A stretch of 64,000 nucleotides of DNA, taken from Antribacter gilvus. Lineage in GTDB: Bacteria > Actinomycetota > Actinomycetes > Actinomycetales > Cellulomonadaceae. How positions within the stretch are numbered: the stretch's first letter is position 1; each line of letters opens with the position of its first letter. This document shows, one piece after another, positions 25,678 through 37,004 of the stretch. The DNA is taken from the NCBI RefSeq assembly GCF_003946865.1, contig NZ_QXTH01000001.1, forward strand, positions 761,156 through 825,155, written 5' to 3'. The notes under the pieces were generated by a model. That model saw only the letters and a program-made list of their open reading frames with translations, made no database searches and was not told the origin of the DNA. Position numbers and translations under genes: made by a program.

Positions 25678-26652
25678 TCAGTACGCGGCGCCCTTGAGGG
25701 TGCCCGTCACCACGTCACCGTCGTAGCTCTCGATGATGCACGTGATGTTGTGGTTGCCGGCCGCCCAGGCCTCCTCGGAGGGCATCTCCGACCAGTACTC
25801 CAGCGCCGACTCGAGGTAGGCGATGCCGGCGAACTCGTCGAACGCCGGGGCGCACAGCTCGTACTCGGCGAGGAAGGCCTCGTCCGTGGTGGGGTAGGTG
25901 TCCTGTGTGAGGGGCAGCTGCGCGTAGACCTCGGCGCCGTGCGGGATCTCGCACGGGACGACGTGGAGAGTGTCCTCGCCTCCGGTCATGCTGGTGCTGA
26001 GCAGGCACTGACCGACGGTGAGGTCCGACGGGCTGGTCTCGACGGCCTCCGCCGGCAGCTCGGTCGACGGGTCGCCCTCGACCAGGCCCTCGGTGATCTC
26101 CTCGAGCGGGGTGCCCGACTCGGAGCTGGACAGCCCGTCCTCGAGGTTCTGCATGTTCGCCAGGAAGAGCCCGGCCAGCGCGACCCACATGATGACGTAG
26201 AGCACGATCATCGCCGCGGCCACGATGATCGCGACGATCCCGCGCTTCTTGGCCGACGCGGCCTCGGTGGCGGCTGTCTGCAGGTCGCCGGCGCCGATGG
26301 CGCGCGAGGCCCGCAGCGACGGGAAGAGGGCGGCGATGCCCATCGGCCAGAACAGCAGGAACCCCGCGATGACCCAGCCGCGCGAGTCGCTGGGCTCTGC
26401 CGGGCCGCCCGGGTAGGGCGTGCCGACGACGCCGGTGGTGGTTCCCGGGGTGCCGCCGTAGGGCGTGGGCTCGTACGCACCGGGGGCCGTGGCCGCGGGG
26501 TACGCGCCGGGGGCTGCCGCCGCCGGGTACGCACCGGGTGCGGTGGCCGCCGGATACGTCGACGACGGCTCGTAGCCGATCTTCTGGGTGACCTGCTCGC
26601 CGGGCTTCTCGGGCTCTGGGGTACGGGACGGCGGGGCGAACGGATCCGACAT
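25678..26652 (-). CDS. CD225/dispanin-like protein with septum-formation domain
   Basis: The protein has 324 residues from ATG 26652. The Ala/Pro/Tyr-rich N-terminus contains three near-identical YPAATAPGA units and a PTPYGG stretch. The CD225-like pair is clear: GWVIAGFLLFWPMGIAALFPSL at about 91-112, then ASRAIGAGDLQTAATEAASAKKRG and a second helix at about 133-160. The extracytoplasmic domain at about 215-318 has TVGQCLLST, VVPCEIPHGAEVYAQ, YELCAPAFDEF and MPSEEAWAAGNHNITCII. It is the best dispanin match of the three related proteins in this window. A probable extended -10 promoter lies about 80 bp upstream. Confidence 0.8.
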   Translation of the reverse strand: MSDPFAPPSRTPEPEKPGEQVTQKIGYEPSSTYPAATAPGAYPAAAAPGAYPAATAPGAYEPTPYGGTPGTTTGVVGTPYPGGPAEPSDSRGWVIAGFLLFWPMGIAALFPSLRASRAIGAGDLQTAATEAASAKKRGIVAIIVAAAMIVLYVIMWVALAGLFLANMQNLEDGLSSSESGTPLEEITEGLVEGDPSTELPAEAVETSPSDLTVGQCLLSTSMTGGEDTLHVVPCEIPHGAEVYAQLPLTQDTYPTTDEAFLAEYELCAPAFDEFAGIAYLESALEYWSEMPSEEAWAAGNHNITCIIESYDGDVVTGTLKGAAY

Positions 26653-26733
26653 GACAGGCCTCTTCGGTCAAAGGGTGGGGACTGCGCGTTCCTCGGTCCC
26701 CGCACCTTGTGCCGGGTGTCACACGCTGCCACA

Positions 26734-26742
26734 TGTATAACA
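26734..26742 (-). promoter_or_regulatory. Extended -10 promoter for the CD225 gene
   Basis: On the minus strand TGTTATACA reads as an extended -10 (TG-N-TATACA), in a locally AT-rich patch. The gene start is 82 bp downstream at 26652. No convincing -35 is seen. Confidence 0.45.
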
Positions 26743-26786
26743 GCAGCCGCCGACACGGTCCCCGCGAAGCGATGGGGAGAAGTACA

Positions 26787-26823
26787 CACGGCCCCGGCAG
26801 GACGAGGTCCGGCCGGGGCCGTG
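26787..26823. terminator. Hairpin terminator downstream of the aquaporin gene
   Basis: Arms CACGGCCCCGGC and GCCGGGGCCGTG are perfect over 12 bp with a 13-nt loop. It lies 66 bp past the aquaporin stop on the minus strand. Confidence 0.75.
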
Positions 26824-26888
26824 GTGCGGGAGCGCTGGGAGGGCTCCCGGTCGATGCTGCGGGTCGGCGAGCGGCCGGCCTCGAGAGG

Positions 26889-27875
26889 TCAGGCCTTGTC
26901 GCCCTTGGCCTCGGTGGTCGCAGCGGTGTCAGCGGTGTCGGTGTCGGACGAGCCGGCCTCCGGCGTCGCCTCGTTCGTCTCGGTCGTGGTCTCGACGGCG
27001 GACTCGTCGAGCGCGGTCTCCTCGACCTCGTCGGCCTCGACGTCCGTCCCGACGAGCTCCGGCTCGTCCTCGCCCCCGAAGGCGCGGACGAAGAGCGCGG
27101 CGAGCGCGGCACCGATCAGCGGTGCGACCCAGAAGAGCCAGAGCTGGCCGCTGACGCCCCAGGAGTTCACGCCGTCGGCGAAGGACCAGTCCATCGCGAG
27201 GATCGCGGAGGCCGTGGAACGGGCGGGGTTCATGGCACCGTTGGACACCGGCCACGACACGATCAGGAGGGCGGCGAGCGTGCCGCCGATGACGGCGGCG
27301 GACGGCGCGGTGCTCCGGCGCGAGATGGCGAGGATGACTCCCACGAACACGGCGCTCATGACGATCTCGACGAGCAGGGCGGGCACCAGGTCGAACTGGA
27401 CCTGTCCCTGGGTGCTCGTGTACATCGGCGAGTTGATGCCGAAACCGTTGGCGGTGGCGGCGAAGACGCCGAAGGTGTCGTCCTTCTGGAGACCGGCGAC
27501 CAGGGAGGTCGGGATGGTCGCGAGGAGGATCGCCCCGGCGGCCATCGCGCCGACCAGCTGAGCGGCCATGTAGGGCAGCACGTCTGCCCAGGAGAAGCGG
27601 CCGGCGACGGCGGCGCCGAACGACACGGCGGGGTTGAAGTGCCCGCCGGACACGTGCCCCACGGTCGAGATGGCGGCGAACAGCGCGAGGCCACCTGCCA
27701 GCGCGACCGTGAGGATCATGTTGTTGTTGAAGATGTTGTACAGGGCCGTCCCGACGATGCCGAGCACCAGCAGGAAGGTGCCGAAGGCCTCGGCGGCGAG
27801 GCGGTTCAGGAGCGGGTGGACGCGCTCGGTGCCCGTCTCGGTGACGCCGCGGTACGCGGCGGTGTCCTGGGACAT
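26889..27875 (-). CDS. Aquaporin (MIP family)
   Basis: The protein has 328 residues from ATG 27875, preceded by AAAGGAAA. It is a channel for water or small neutral solutes. There are six membrane segments and two half-helices with the NPA boxes [13 protein letters not shown] (about residue 80) and [12 protein letters not shown] (about 205). The [16 protein letters not shown] context resembles AqpZ. The selectivity-filter residues cannot be assigned confidently by eye. The last ~70 residues form an acidic Thr/Glu-rich cytoplasmic tail ending EAKGDKA, longer than usual. It is divergent from mdh across 260 bp. Confidence 0.9.
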   Translation of the reverse strand: MSQDTAAYRGVTETGTERVHPLLNRLAAEAFGTFLLVLGIVGTALYNIFNNNMILTVALAGGLALFAAISTVGHVSGGHFNPAVSFGAAVAGRFSWADVLPYMAAQLVGAMAAGAILLATIPTSLVAGLQKDDTFGVFAATANGFGINSPMYTSTQGQVQFDLVPALLVEIVMSAVFVGVILAISRRSTAPSAAVIGGTLAALLIVSWPVSNGAMNPARSTASAILAMDWSFADGVNSWGVSGQLWLFWVAPLIGAALAALFVRAFGGEDEPELVGTDVEADEVEETALDESAVETTTETNEATPEAGSSDTDTADTAATTEAKGDKA

Positions 27876-27897
27876 GAAGACTGTTTCCTTTCGGGGG

Positions 27898-27918
27898 CCG
27901 GCACCACGGCGGTGCCGG
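27898..27918. promoter_or_regulatory. Inverted repeat upstream of the aquaporin gene
   Basis: CCGGCACC-ACGGC-GGTGCCGG is a perfect 8-bp-arm inverted repeat, 22 bp ahead of the aquaporin start in its probable leader. It could be an operator or a leader hairpin. The rest of the 27876-28135 gap shows nothing else I can support. Confidence 0.4.
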
Positions 27919-28048
27919 ACGGCGGAGCCACCCTGGTCCACCCGCCTGGAGGAAACCTGGACGAGGCGATGACCTGGCGTGATCCGTGAGCAAACGTGAC
28001 CCCCGCACGCTACCGCGTCCTGGTCTGCTCCGGTGGTCCTGTTTGTGA

Positions 28049-29122
<1,074 letters not shown>

Positions 29123-29133
29123 GCGGTGCCCGA

Positions 29134-29176
29134 CGCCGGATGGGTCGCCTTCCCGCAGAAGGTGACCCGTCCGGCG
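29134..29176. terminator. Hairpin terminator after mdh
   Basis: A 19-bp stem from CGCCGGATGGGTCGCCTTC to GAAGGTGACCCGTCCGGCG with loop CCGCA pairs throughout if two G-U wobbles are allowed. The GTCGCCTTC...GAAGG core is shared with the terminator after icd. Confidence 0.8.
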
Positions 29177-29209
29177 CCCGGCCCCAGACCCGCGAAGGCT
29201 GCGGTATCA

Positions 29210-29231
29210 GGTATCTTGATATCAAGATACC
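29210..29231. promoter_or_regulatory. Perfect 22-bp palindromic operator upstream of icd
   Basis: The core TATCTTGATATCAAGATA is flanked by one further paired G-C on each side at 22 bp. It lies 40 bp before the icd ATG. The site ahead of sucC (9021-9042) has the same length and half-site. The binding protein is not in this window as far as I can tell. Confidence 0.75.
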
Positions 29232-29270
29232 CGCACCGAATGCCCCGACCGGCAGGAGTCTGTACCCCTC

Positions 29271-31481
<2,211 letters not shown>

Positions 31482-31497
31482 CGTAGTGCTGCCCGAC

Positions 31498-31537
31498 GCC
31501 GGGCCGGTCGCCTTCTGCGGAAGGCGTCCGGCCCGGC
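31498..31537. terminator. Hairpin terminator after icd
   Basis: The arms GCCGGGCCGG-T-CGCCTTC and GAAGGCG-T-CCGGCCCGGC pair except for one T-T mismatch, with loop TGCG. It can also end the convergent fic gene (stop at 31543). Confidence 0.85.
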
Positions 31538-31542
31538 GCCGG

Positions 31543-32556
31543 TCACCCCGTGCGGCGCCTCCACCGGCTTGCGATGTACTCGTCGACCCAGGCCAGGGTG
31601 CTGCGCCAGTGGCCGTCATCACCGCGTTGAGCGTTCAGACGTCCTCGCTCGGCGGCAGCGCGGAGCGCCGTCACGCTGATGTCTGCCGTGGCGAGAGAGG
31701 CCAGTGGCACAAGTCGCGCGGGACCGGCGACAGCTGGCACGACGAACCGGTAGACGTTGTCCAGGACAGTTCTCGCGAGAAGTTCGGCGAGAGGTCCAAG
31801 GTTCCCTCGGTCAGCGCGCCTGAGCGCCGTAAGGTAGCGCGTACGCTCGCGCTTCTGGATGATTGCCGGCGCGTAGCCGAGTCGAACAAGGACGAGGTTG
31901 AGCAGGAGCCTGCCGGTGCGACCGTTTCCGTCGAGGAACGGATGTACTTGTTCGAACCGAACGTGGACCTCGGCGAGACCCTCCATCAGATGTCCCGGCC
32001 GACTCCTCACGGTGTTGGCGAGATCGAGCCAGTCGCGCATTGTCGCGTCGACGAGTGCATGCGATGGCGGGCGCATCCCATCGGGGAAGGCGCGGATGTC
32101 GTGCTTCCGGAAGCTGCCAGGACTCTCCTCGGCGCCCGCTTCGGGGTGCGGGGCTACCGACCAAACCGGTCCCATTGCAAGCTCGTGCACGTATCGCACC
32201 TCGGTCAGTGTGACCAGCTCACCGTCGCCGAGTGCTGCCGGATCGATCGCCTGGCGATAGACCCATCGAGCTGCGTCGCTGTAGCCCTTGACCTCCATGT
32301 ACTCCGCCAGGTCCTTGCTACCGACGGCACGCCCTTCGACGAGAAGGTGCTCCACTTCGCGCAGAACCAGTGTGTTGCCCTCGATGGCGGTCGAGTTGTG
32401 AGCCTCGTGCACCCAGATGTCATCCCAGATCGCAGCGGCTTCCTGAGGGTTGGGCAGGCCGCCGAGCCGCTCGCCGAGTTCGGTCATGGCCTGATCGAGC
32501 CGGTCATAGACGTCTTGACGGGTCGGTCGTCCGCGAGAGTTGTTGCGTTGGGCCAC
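31543..32556 (-). CDS. Fic-domain protein (adenylyltransferase, class II type)
   Basis: The protein has 337 residues from GTG 32556. The Fic core carries the canonical HPFLDGNGRTGR motif at about residues 203-214, so transfer of AMP (or another nucleotide) to a target hydroxyl is expected. An N-terminal inhibitory motif is present in NSTAIEGNTLVL at about 47-58, typical of self-inhibited class II Fic proteins. A C-terminal winged-helix-like segment (ISVTALRAAAERGRL) may bind DNA or a target. There is no separate antitoxin gene next to it. Base composition is visibly lower in GC than the neighbours, consistent with acquisition. It is divergent from the ABC exporter across an AT-rich gap. Confidence 0.9.
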   Translation of the reverse strand: MAQRNNSRGRPTRQDVYDRLDQAMTELGERLGGLPNPQEAAAIWDDIWVHEAHNSTAIEGNTLVLREVEHLLVEGRAVGSKDLAEYMEVKGYSDAARWVYRQAIDPAALGDGELVTLTEVRYVHELAMGPVWSVAPHPEAGAEESPGSFRKHDIRAFPDGMRPPSHALVDATMRDWLDLANTVRSRPGHLMEGLAEVHVRFEQVHPFLDGNGRTGRLLLNLVLVRLGYAPAIIQKRERTRYLTALRRADRGNLGPLAELLARTVLDNVYRFVVPAVAGPARLVPLASLATADISVTALRAAAERGRLNAQRGDDGHWRSTLAWVDEYIASRWRRRTG

Positions 32557-32557
32557 G

Positions 32558-32633
32558 ATTAATTGGAACACAACAATCTTCCGAGCGCCCGCTGACTTGT
32601 CGAGGACGTAGGAAGTTAATCGCAACACGACAA
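32558..32633. promoter_or_regulatory. AT-rich divergent promoter region with imperfect direct repeats
   Basis: Repeats ATTAATTGGAACACAACAA (32558-32576) and GTTAATCGCAACACGACAA (32615-32633) match at 15 of 19 positions, with starts 57 bp apart, between fic and the ABC exporter. The TTGTTGCGTT just inside the fic start also pairs with AACACAACAA. The AT content stands out against the surroundings. Likely regulator-binding sites, with the regulator unknown. Confidence 0.5.
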
Positions 32634-32697
32634 ACGTGCGCGGGCCTGTGGAAAAACCTTGGGGAGTTGTCGGTAGCGCGACGTAGTGTCGAGAACG

Positions 32698-35600
32698 ATG
32701 TCCGAGACAACCCTCACCCGACCTGCCCCGGCGGCGCCCACCCCGGCGCCCCGCCAGCACCTCGACGACCCTGCCCGCCGGCTCGACTGGCGGCGACTGG
32801 CCGCGCCCGCGGCAACGGCCGCGCTGGTGGCGCTCGCGGTGGGCGCCCTCGGACAGACGTTCGGCGCCGTCGCGGCCGGCCGGCTCGGGCAGAACGCTAC
32901 GGTGGCGGGGCTCGTCGTGCTCGCCGCGTGCGTCGTCGGCGGCGCGCTGATCGACAGCGTCGGGCAGGTGGTCTGGGCCGGGGTGGTGGACCGTGCGGAG
33001 GGCAAGCTCCGCGGCGACCTGCTCACGGCAGCCCTGAGCCAGCCGCTCGGGACCCTCACGGAGCAGGCCGTGGGCGAGATCCTGGACCGGGTGGACGACG
33101 ACACGCACGCGGTCGGCACGCTGGTGCGCCGCCAGCTGTGGGGTATGGGCCGCACGCTCGTGGGCGTGGTCCCGATGTGGATCGTCGCCGGGCTCACCTG
33201 GTGGCCCGCCTGGTTCGTCTTCCCGGCCCTCACCGCCGTCGTGGTCGCCGTGATCCGGCCGCTGCTGGCGGAGATCTCCCGCCGCAAGGTGATCGAGGAG
33301 GAGGCCTGGACCGACCACGCGGCGGCTTTCGAGGAGGCCGTCGCCGCGCGGGACGACCTGCGGACCAGCCTCGGCCAGGCCTTCGCCGTGCGGCGCCTGG
33401 CGCACCTGTCCGCGCGCATCCACCAGAAGTTCCGGGACGTGCTCGTGCTGGAGCGGTCGCTCATCATGCGGGGCGAGGTCCTGCTGCACGTCATGCTCGG
33501 CGCCGTGGCGGCCGCGGGCGTCACGGTCGCCGCCGCGGGCAGCCTGAGCGTCGGCGAGCTCATCACGCTGTTCCTGGTGACCAGCATGGTTGTCGGCCAG
33601 GTGTCGAACATGGTGCACAACCTGCCCGACCTCCAGGAGGGCATCGGCGCGGTGATACGCCTGCGGCAGCTGCTCGACGTCCCGGCCGAGCCGGCCGGCG
33701 GCGCGCCGGTACCCGACGGACCTCTGCGTCTCGAGGTGCGCGACCTGCACTTCTCCTACGCCGAGGGCACCTTCGCCCTGCAAGGCGTGTCGCTCGACGT
33801 GCCAGCAGGGCAGACCATCGCCCTCGTGGGGCGCACCGGCTCGGGCAAGTCGACGGTGGCGGCGCTGCTCTCACGGGCCGTCGAGCCCGACCCGGGAACG
33901 GTGTTCCTGGGCGGGACGGACGTCCGCGACATCGACCTCGAGCACCTGCGCCGGGCGGTCGGCGTGGTGACGCAGCGCACCGAGATTCTCGCCGGGACGC
34001 TCGCCGAGAACATCGCGCTGTTCGCGCCCGTCCCGCGCGCCGAGATCGAGGCCGCCGTGGCGGAGCTCGGCCTGACCGACTGGGTCGACGGCCTGCCGGA
34101 CGGTCTGGAGACCCCGCTCGGCCCCGGGGGCACCCGGCTCTCGGCCGGGGAGGAGCAGCTCGTCGCCTTCGCGCGGCTGCTCGTGCGGCACGTCCAGGTC
34201 GTGGTCCTCGACGAGGCCACCGCGCGGATGGACCCGTTGACCGAGGCGCGCGTCGTCGCCGCGTCCGAGCGGCTCCTGACGGGGCGCACGGGCGTCCTCA
34301 TCGCCCACCGCCTGTCCACCATCGAGCGGGCGCACCTGGTAGCGGTCCTCGACCACGGCCGCGTCGTCCAGCAGGGCGACCGGGCTGCCCTGGCGCTCGT
34401 CGAGGGCCCCTTCCGCGAGCTCGTCCGGGCGGGAGCGGCCCACCACGGCGCCCTCGACGACCAGGGAGAGCTTGTCGCGGCCCGCACGGCCTCGGCCTCG
34501 GCCCTCCCTGCCGCCCCGGCCACCGTTGCTCCGACTACCGCCACCCCCGGCGGCGAGCCGGAGCCGGAGCCCCGCGCCCAGGAAGCCGTCGGCACCCGGC
34601 GCCGCCAGGGCTCGCCGCCCGACGTGCCGGTCGTGGGGGACGGGCCCAGCCTCTGGCGCGGCGTTCTGCACATGCTGTTCGTGCGCCCGGTCTGGGGCCT
34701 GGTGCCGGGCGCGCTCTTCCTGGTCGCGAGCCTCATCGGGGCGCAGGGTGCGATCACCGGCTTCCTGTGGGGCCGGATCGTCGAGTCGGTGCGCGAGGGA
34801 GACCACCCGACCGCGCTGCTGGTCGTGCTCGGGGTGCTGGTGATCCTCGCTCCGATCAGCCTGGCCTGGGCCATCTACGGGTACCCGCGCTGGTGGATCG
34901 AGAACAGCCTCCGGGTACGCATGCGCGTGCTGCACGGGCAGACGCAGCAGCACCGCCTGCCCGCCACCGCGCCCGGCGAGGTCGTGGCTCGTGCCATGGA
35001 CTCCGACCGGTACGTCCGGTACACCGACCGGTGGGTCGACTTCGGGAACGGCATCGTCATCGCGCTGGTCACCGCGCTGATCGCCCGGTCCTGGCTCGCG
35101 GGCGGCGTCCTGGCGGGGGTCATGCTGATCTCGGCGGCGGCGTCCGCCGTGGGCCGCCCGATCGCCGGGCGCAGCGCGGCCGGGTCCTCCGCGGCGCGCG
35201 CCCGGTTCGGCCGGTCGCTCGTGTCGGCGCTGGACGCCGCCCGGACCGTCAAGCTGGCCGCGCGCACCCACGACGTCCACGAGCACCTGCGGCGCGTGGA
35301 CTCGGGCCGCGTGGACGCGGCGATCTTCGAGCACCGCGTCCAGGCCGTGCTCGACGGCGTCCCGATCGTCACCCTGAACCTCGGCATGGTCGCGGCGTGG
35401 GGTCTGTACCTCGGCGGCACCTGGGACCTGGCGACGACGCTGCTCGTGGCCAACGCTGTTCTCGGCTTCGGGTGGTTCGGGACCGTGGCGGGCGCGGTCG
35501 TCACGGAGGCACCGGGTACCCGGGCGTGGCAGGTCGCCACGGCCCGCCTCGCCGGCGGCACCGACCTCGTCGCGCCGGTCCCCGGCGTCGACCTCGTGAC

Positions 35601-36321
35601 GGGCTCCGCGCCGGAGCCGCCGGCAGTGACCCGCGAGCCCCTCGTGACCCTCGACCTGCAGGGCGTCACAGCGGTGCACGACGACGGCACGCTCGGCGTG
35701 TCCGGCGTCGACCTCACGGTGCCGCGCGGCGAGCTCGTGCTCCTGCTCGGCCAGGTGGGGTCCGGCAAGTCGTCGCTCCTGTCCGCCCTGGCGGGCCTGA
35801 TGGAGCACACGGGCCAGATCCGTTGGAACGGCACCCCGGTCACCGACGCGCAGGCGTTCCTGCGGCCCGGCCAGGTCGCCCACGTCGCACAGGTTCCGCG
35901 CGTCATGTCCGGTACGTTCGCCGAGAACGTGCGCCTCGACCACGACCGCGACCTGGACGGCCCGATCAGCGGCGCGCGCCTCGAGCGGGACGTCGCCGAC
36001 GCGGGTGGTTCCCACGCCCTCGTCGGGCACCGGGGCGTCCGGCTCTCCGGCGGTCAGGTCCAGCGGCTCGCGCTGGCACGGGCGCTGGCGGCCGAGACCG
36101 AGCTGCTCCTGGCGGACGACGTGTCGTCGGCCCTGGACGCGCGCACGGAGATCGAGCTGTGGGACTCGCTCCGCGAGCGGGGTACCACGGTGATCGGCTC
36201 CACCTCCAAGCGCGCCGCGCTGGCCCGGGCAGACCGTGTGGTGGTGCTCGAGGACGGCGCGGTGGCCGACGTAGGCCCGTGGCGCGAGCTCTCGGCCCGC
36301 TGGTCCCACCTGGCGGGCTGA
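32698..36321 (+). CDS. Fused full-length ABC exporter with one degenerate ATP site
   Basis: The protein has 1207 residues from ATG 32698, carrying two TMD-NBD halves joined by an Ala/Pro/Glu-rich linker at about 595-640. NBD1 (about 345-580) has GRTGSGKS, RLSAGEEQLVAFAR and VVVLDEAT, with IAHRLSTIE as the H-loop. NBD2 (about 985-1205) has GQVGSGKSS, LSGGQVQRLALAR and LLLADDVSSALD, with Ser in place of the H-loop His (GSTSKRAAL). The site built from NBD2 Walker motifs and the NBD1 signature is therefore degenerate: LSAGE, no catalytic Glu, no His. The other site is canonical. This matches asymmetric heterodimeric exporters but in one chain. The substrate (drug, lipid or peptide) cannot be read. 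It is divergent from fic; a reductase gene follows after 24 bp. Confidence 0.92.
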   Translation: MSETTLTRPAPAAPTPAPRQHLDDPARRLDWRRLAAPAATAALVALAVGALGQTFGAVAAGRLGQNATVAGLVVLAACVVGGALIDSVGQVVWAGVVDRAEGKLRGDLLTAALSQPLGTLTEQAVGEILDRVDDDTHAVGTLVRRQLWGMGRTLVGVVPMWIVAGLTWWPAWFVFPALTAVVVAVIRPLLAEISRRKVIEEEAWTDHAAAFEEAVAARDDLRTSLGQAFAVRRLAHLSARIHQKFRDVLVLERSLIMRGEVLLHVMLGAVAAAGVTVAAAGSLSVGELITLFLVTSMVVGQVSNMVHNLPDLQEGIGAVIRLRQLLDVPAEPAGGAPVPDGPLRLEVRDLHFSYAEGTFALQGVSLDVPAGQTIALVGRTGSGKSTVAALLSRAVEPDPGTVFLGGTDVRDIDLEHLRRAVGVVTQRTEILAGTLAENIALFAPVPRAEIEAAVAELGLTDWVDGLPDGLETPLGPGGTRLSAGEEQLVAFARLLVRHVQVVVLDEATARMDPLTEARVVAASERLLTGRTGVLIAHRLSTIERAHLVAVLDHGRVVQQGDRAALALVEGPFRELVRAGAAHHGALDDQGELVAARTASASALPAAPATVAPTTATPGGEPEPEPRAQEAVGTRRRQGSPPDVPVVGDGPSLWRGVLHMLFVRPVWGLVPGALFLVASLIGAQGAITGFLWGRIVESVREGDHPTALLVVLGVLVILAPISLAWAIYGYPRWWIENSLRVRMRVLHGQTQQHRLPATAPGEVVARAMDSDRYVRYTDRWVDFGNGIVIALVTALIARSWLAGGVLAGVMLISAAASAVGRPIAGRSAAGSSAARARFGRSLVSALDAARTVKLAARTHDVHEHLRRVDSGRVDAAIFEHRVQAVLDGVPIVTLNLGMVAAWGLYLGGTWDLATTLLVANAVLGFGWFGTVAGAVVTEAPGTRAWQVATARLAGGTDLVAPVPGVDLVTGSAPEPPAVTREPLVTLDLQGVTAVHDDGTLGVSGVDLTVPRGELVLLLGQVGSGKSSLLSALAGLMEHTGQIRWNGTPVTDAQAFLRPGQVAHVAQVPRVMSGTFAENVRLDHDRDLDGPISGARLERDVADAGGSHALVGHRGVRLSGGQVQRLALARALAAETELLLADDVSSALDARTEIELWDSLRERGTTVIGSTSKRAALARADRVVVLEDGAVADVGPWRELSARWSHLAG

Positions 36322-36345
36322 CCCGCCCGACGGCATCGTTGCTCC

Positions 36346-36954
36346 ATGGCCAAGATCACGTCCAGCCTGTTCATCGCTCTCGACGGCGTCGTGGAGGTCG
36401 GCGACGGCGCCTGGCACTTCCCGTACTACGACGACGAGATGGGCGCCGCGGTCGACTCGGGGCAGGGGTCGGCCGACACGATGCTGTTCGGCCGGGTGAC
36501 CTATGAGAGCTTCGCCGGCGCCTGGCCCGAGCGTGAGGAAGCGGGCGACGTGGACGCCGACTTCGCCCGGAGGCTCGGTGACATGCGCAAGATCGTCGTC
36601 TCGAGCCAGCCGCTCCGGTTCTCGTGGCGCAACTCCGAGCAGCTCCGCGGCGCCCTGGTCGACGCGGTCCGGGAGCTTCGGCGGCAGCCGGGTCACATCG
36701 CCCTGAGCGGCTCGCCCTCAGTGGTGCGGCAGCTCCTGGCGGCCGGGCTGATCGACGAGCTGCACCTCTTCGTGCACCCGATCGCGGCGGGCAGCGGCGC
36801 GCGGCTCTTCGACGACGACGGCCCCGTGCTCCCGCTGCGGCTGCTCTCGGCGAAGCCGTTCGACACCGGCGTGCTGCACCTCGTCTACGGCCCGGACACG
36901 GCCGCGCGCCAGGGTTCGTACGACGAGGCCAAGCAGCACCTGGCCAAGGGCTGA
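36346..36954 (+). CDS. Dihydrofolate reductase-like (RibD C-terminal) protein
   Basis: The protein has 202 residues from ATG 36346. It has the RibD-C/DHFR-like fold seen in many actinobacterial stress or resistance-associated reductases: KITSSLFIALDGVVE start, MLFGRVTYESFAGAWP, KIVVSSQP, HIALSGSPSVVRQLLAAGLIDELHLFVHPIAAGSGARLF. This family is distinct from the essential FolA. The actual substrate is unknown. It lies 24 bp after the ABC exporter and may be co-transcribed. Confidence 0.88.
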   Translation: MAKITSSLFIALDGVVEVGDGAWHFPYYDDEMGAAVDSGQGSADTMLFGRVTYESFAGAWPEREEAGDVDADFARRLGDMRKIVVSSQPLRFSWRNSEQLRGALVDAVRELRRQPGHIALSGSPSVVRQLLAAGLIDELHLFVHPIAAGSGARLFDDDGPVLPLRLLSAKPFDTGVLHLVYGPDTAARQGSYDEAKQHLAKG

Positions 36955-37004
36955 CCGGACGCCACGAGCGGGCGCGACCCGCCCACGGCCCCGGCCACCG
37001 CCGA

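Noticed and set aside
33871..36696. A 941-residue minus-strand frame opposite the ABC exporter
   Set aside because: Low-complexity Arg/Asp/His-rich translation, no motifs, while the plus strand has all ABC motifs.
36346..36954. Essential dihydrofolate reductase (folA)
   Set aside because: Sequence matches the RibD-C-like reductase family, not the FolA active-site pattern, and no thyA is nearby.
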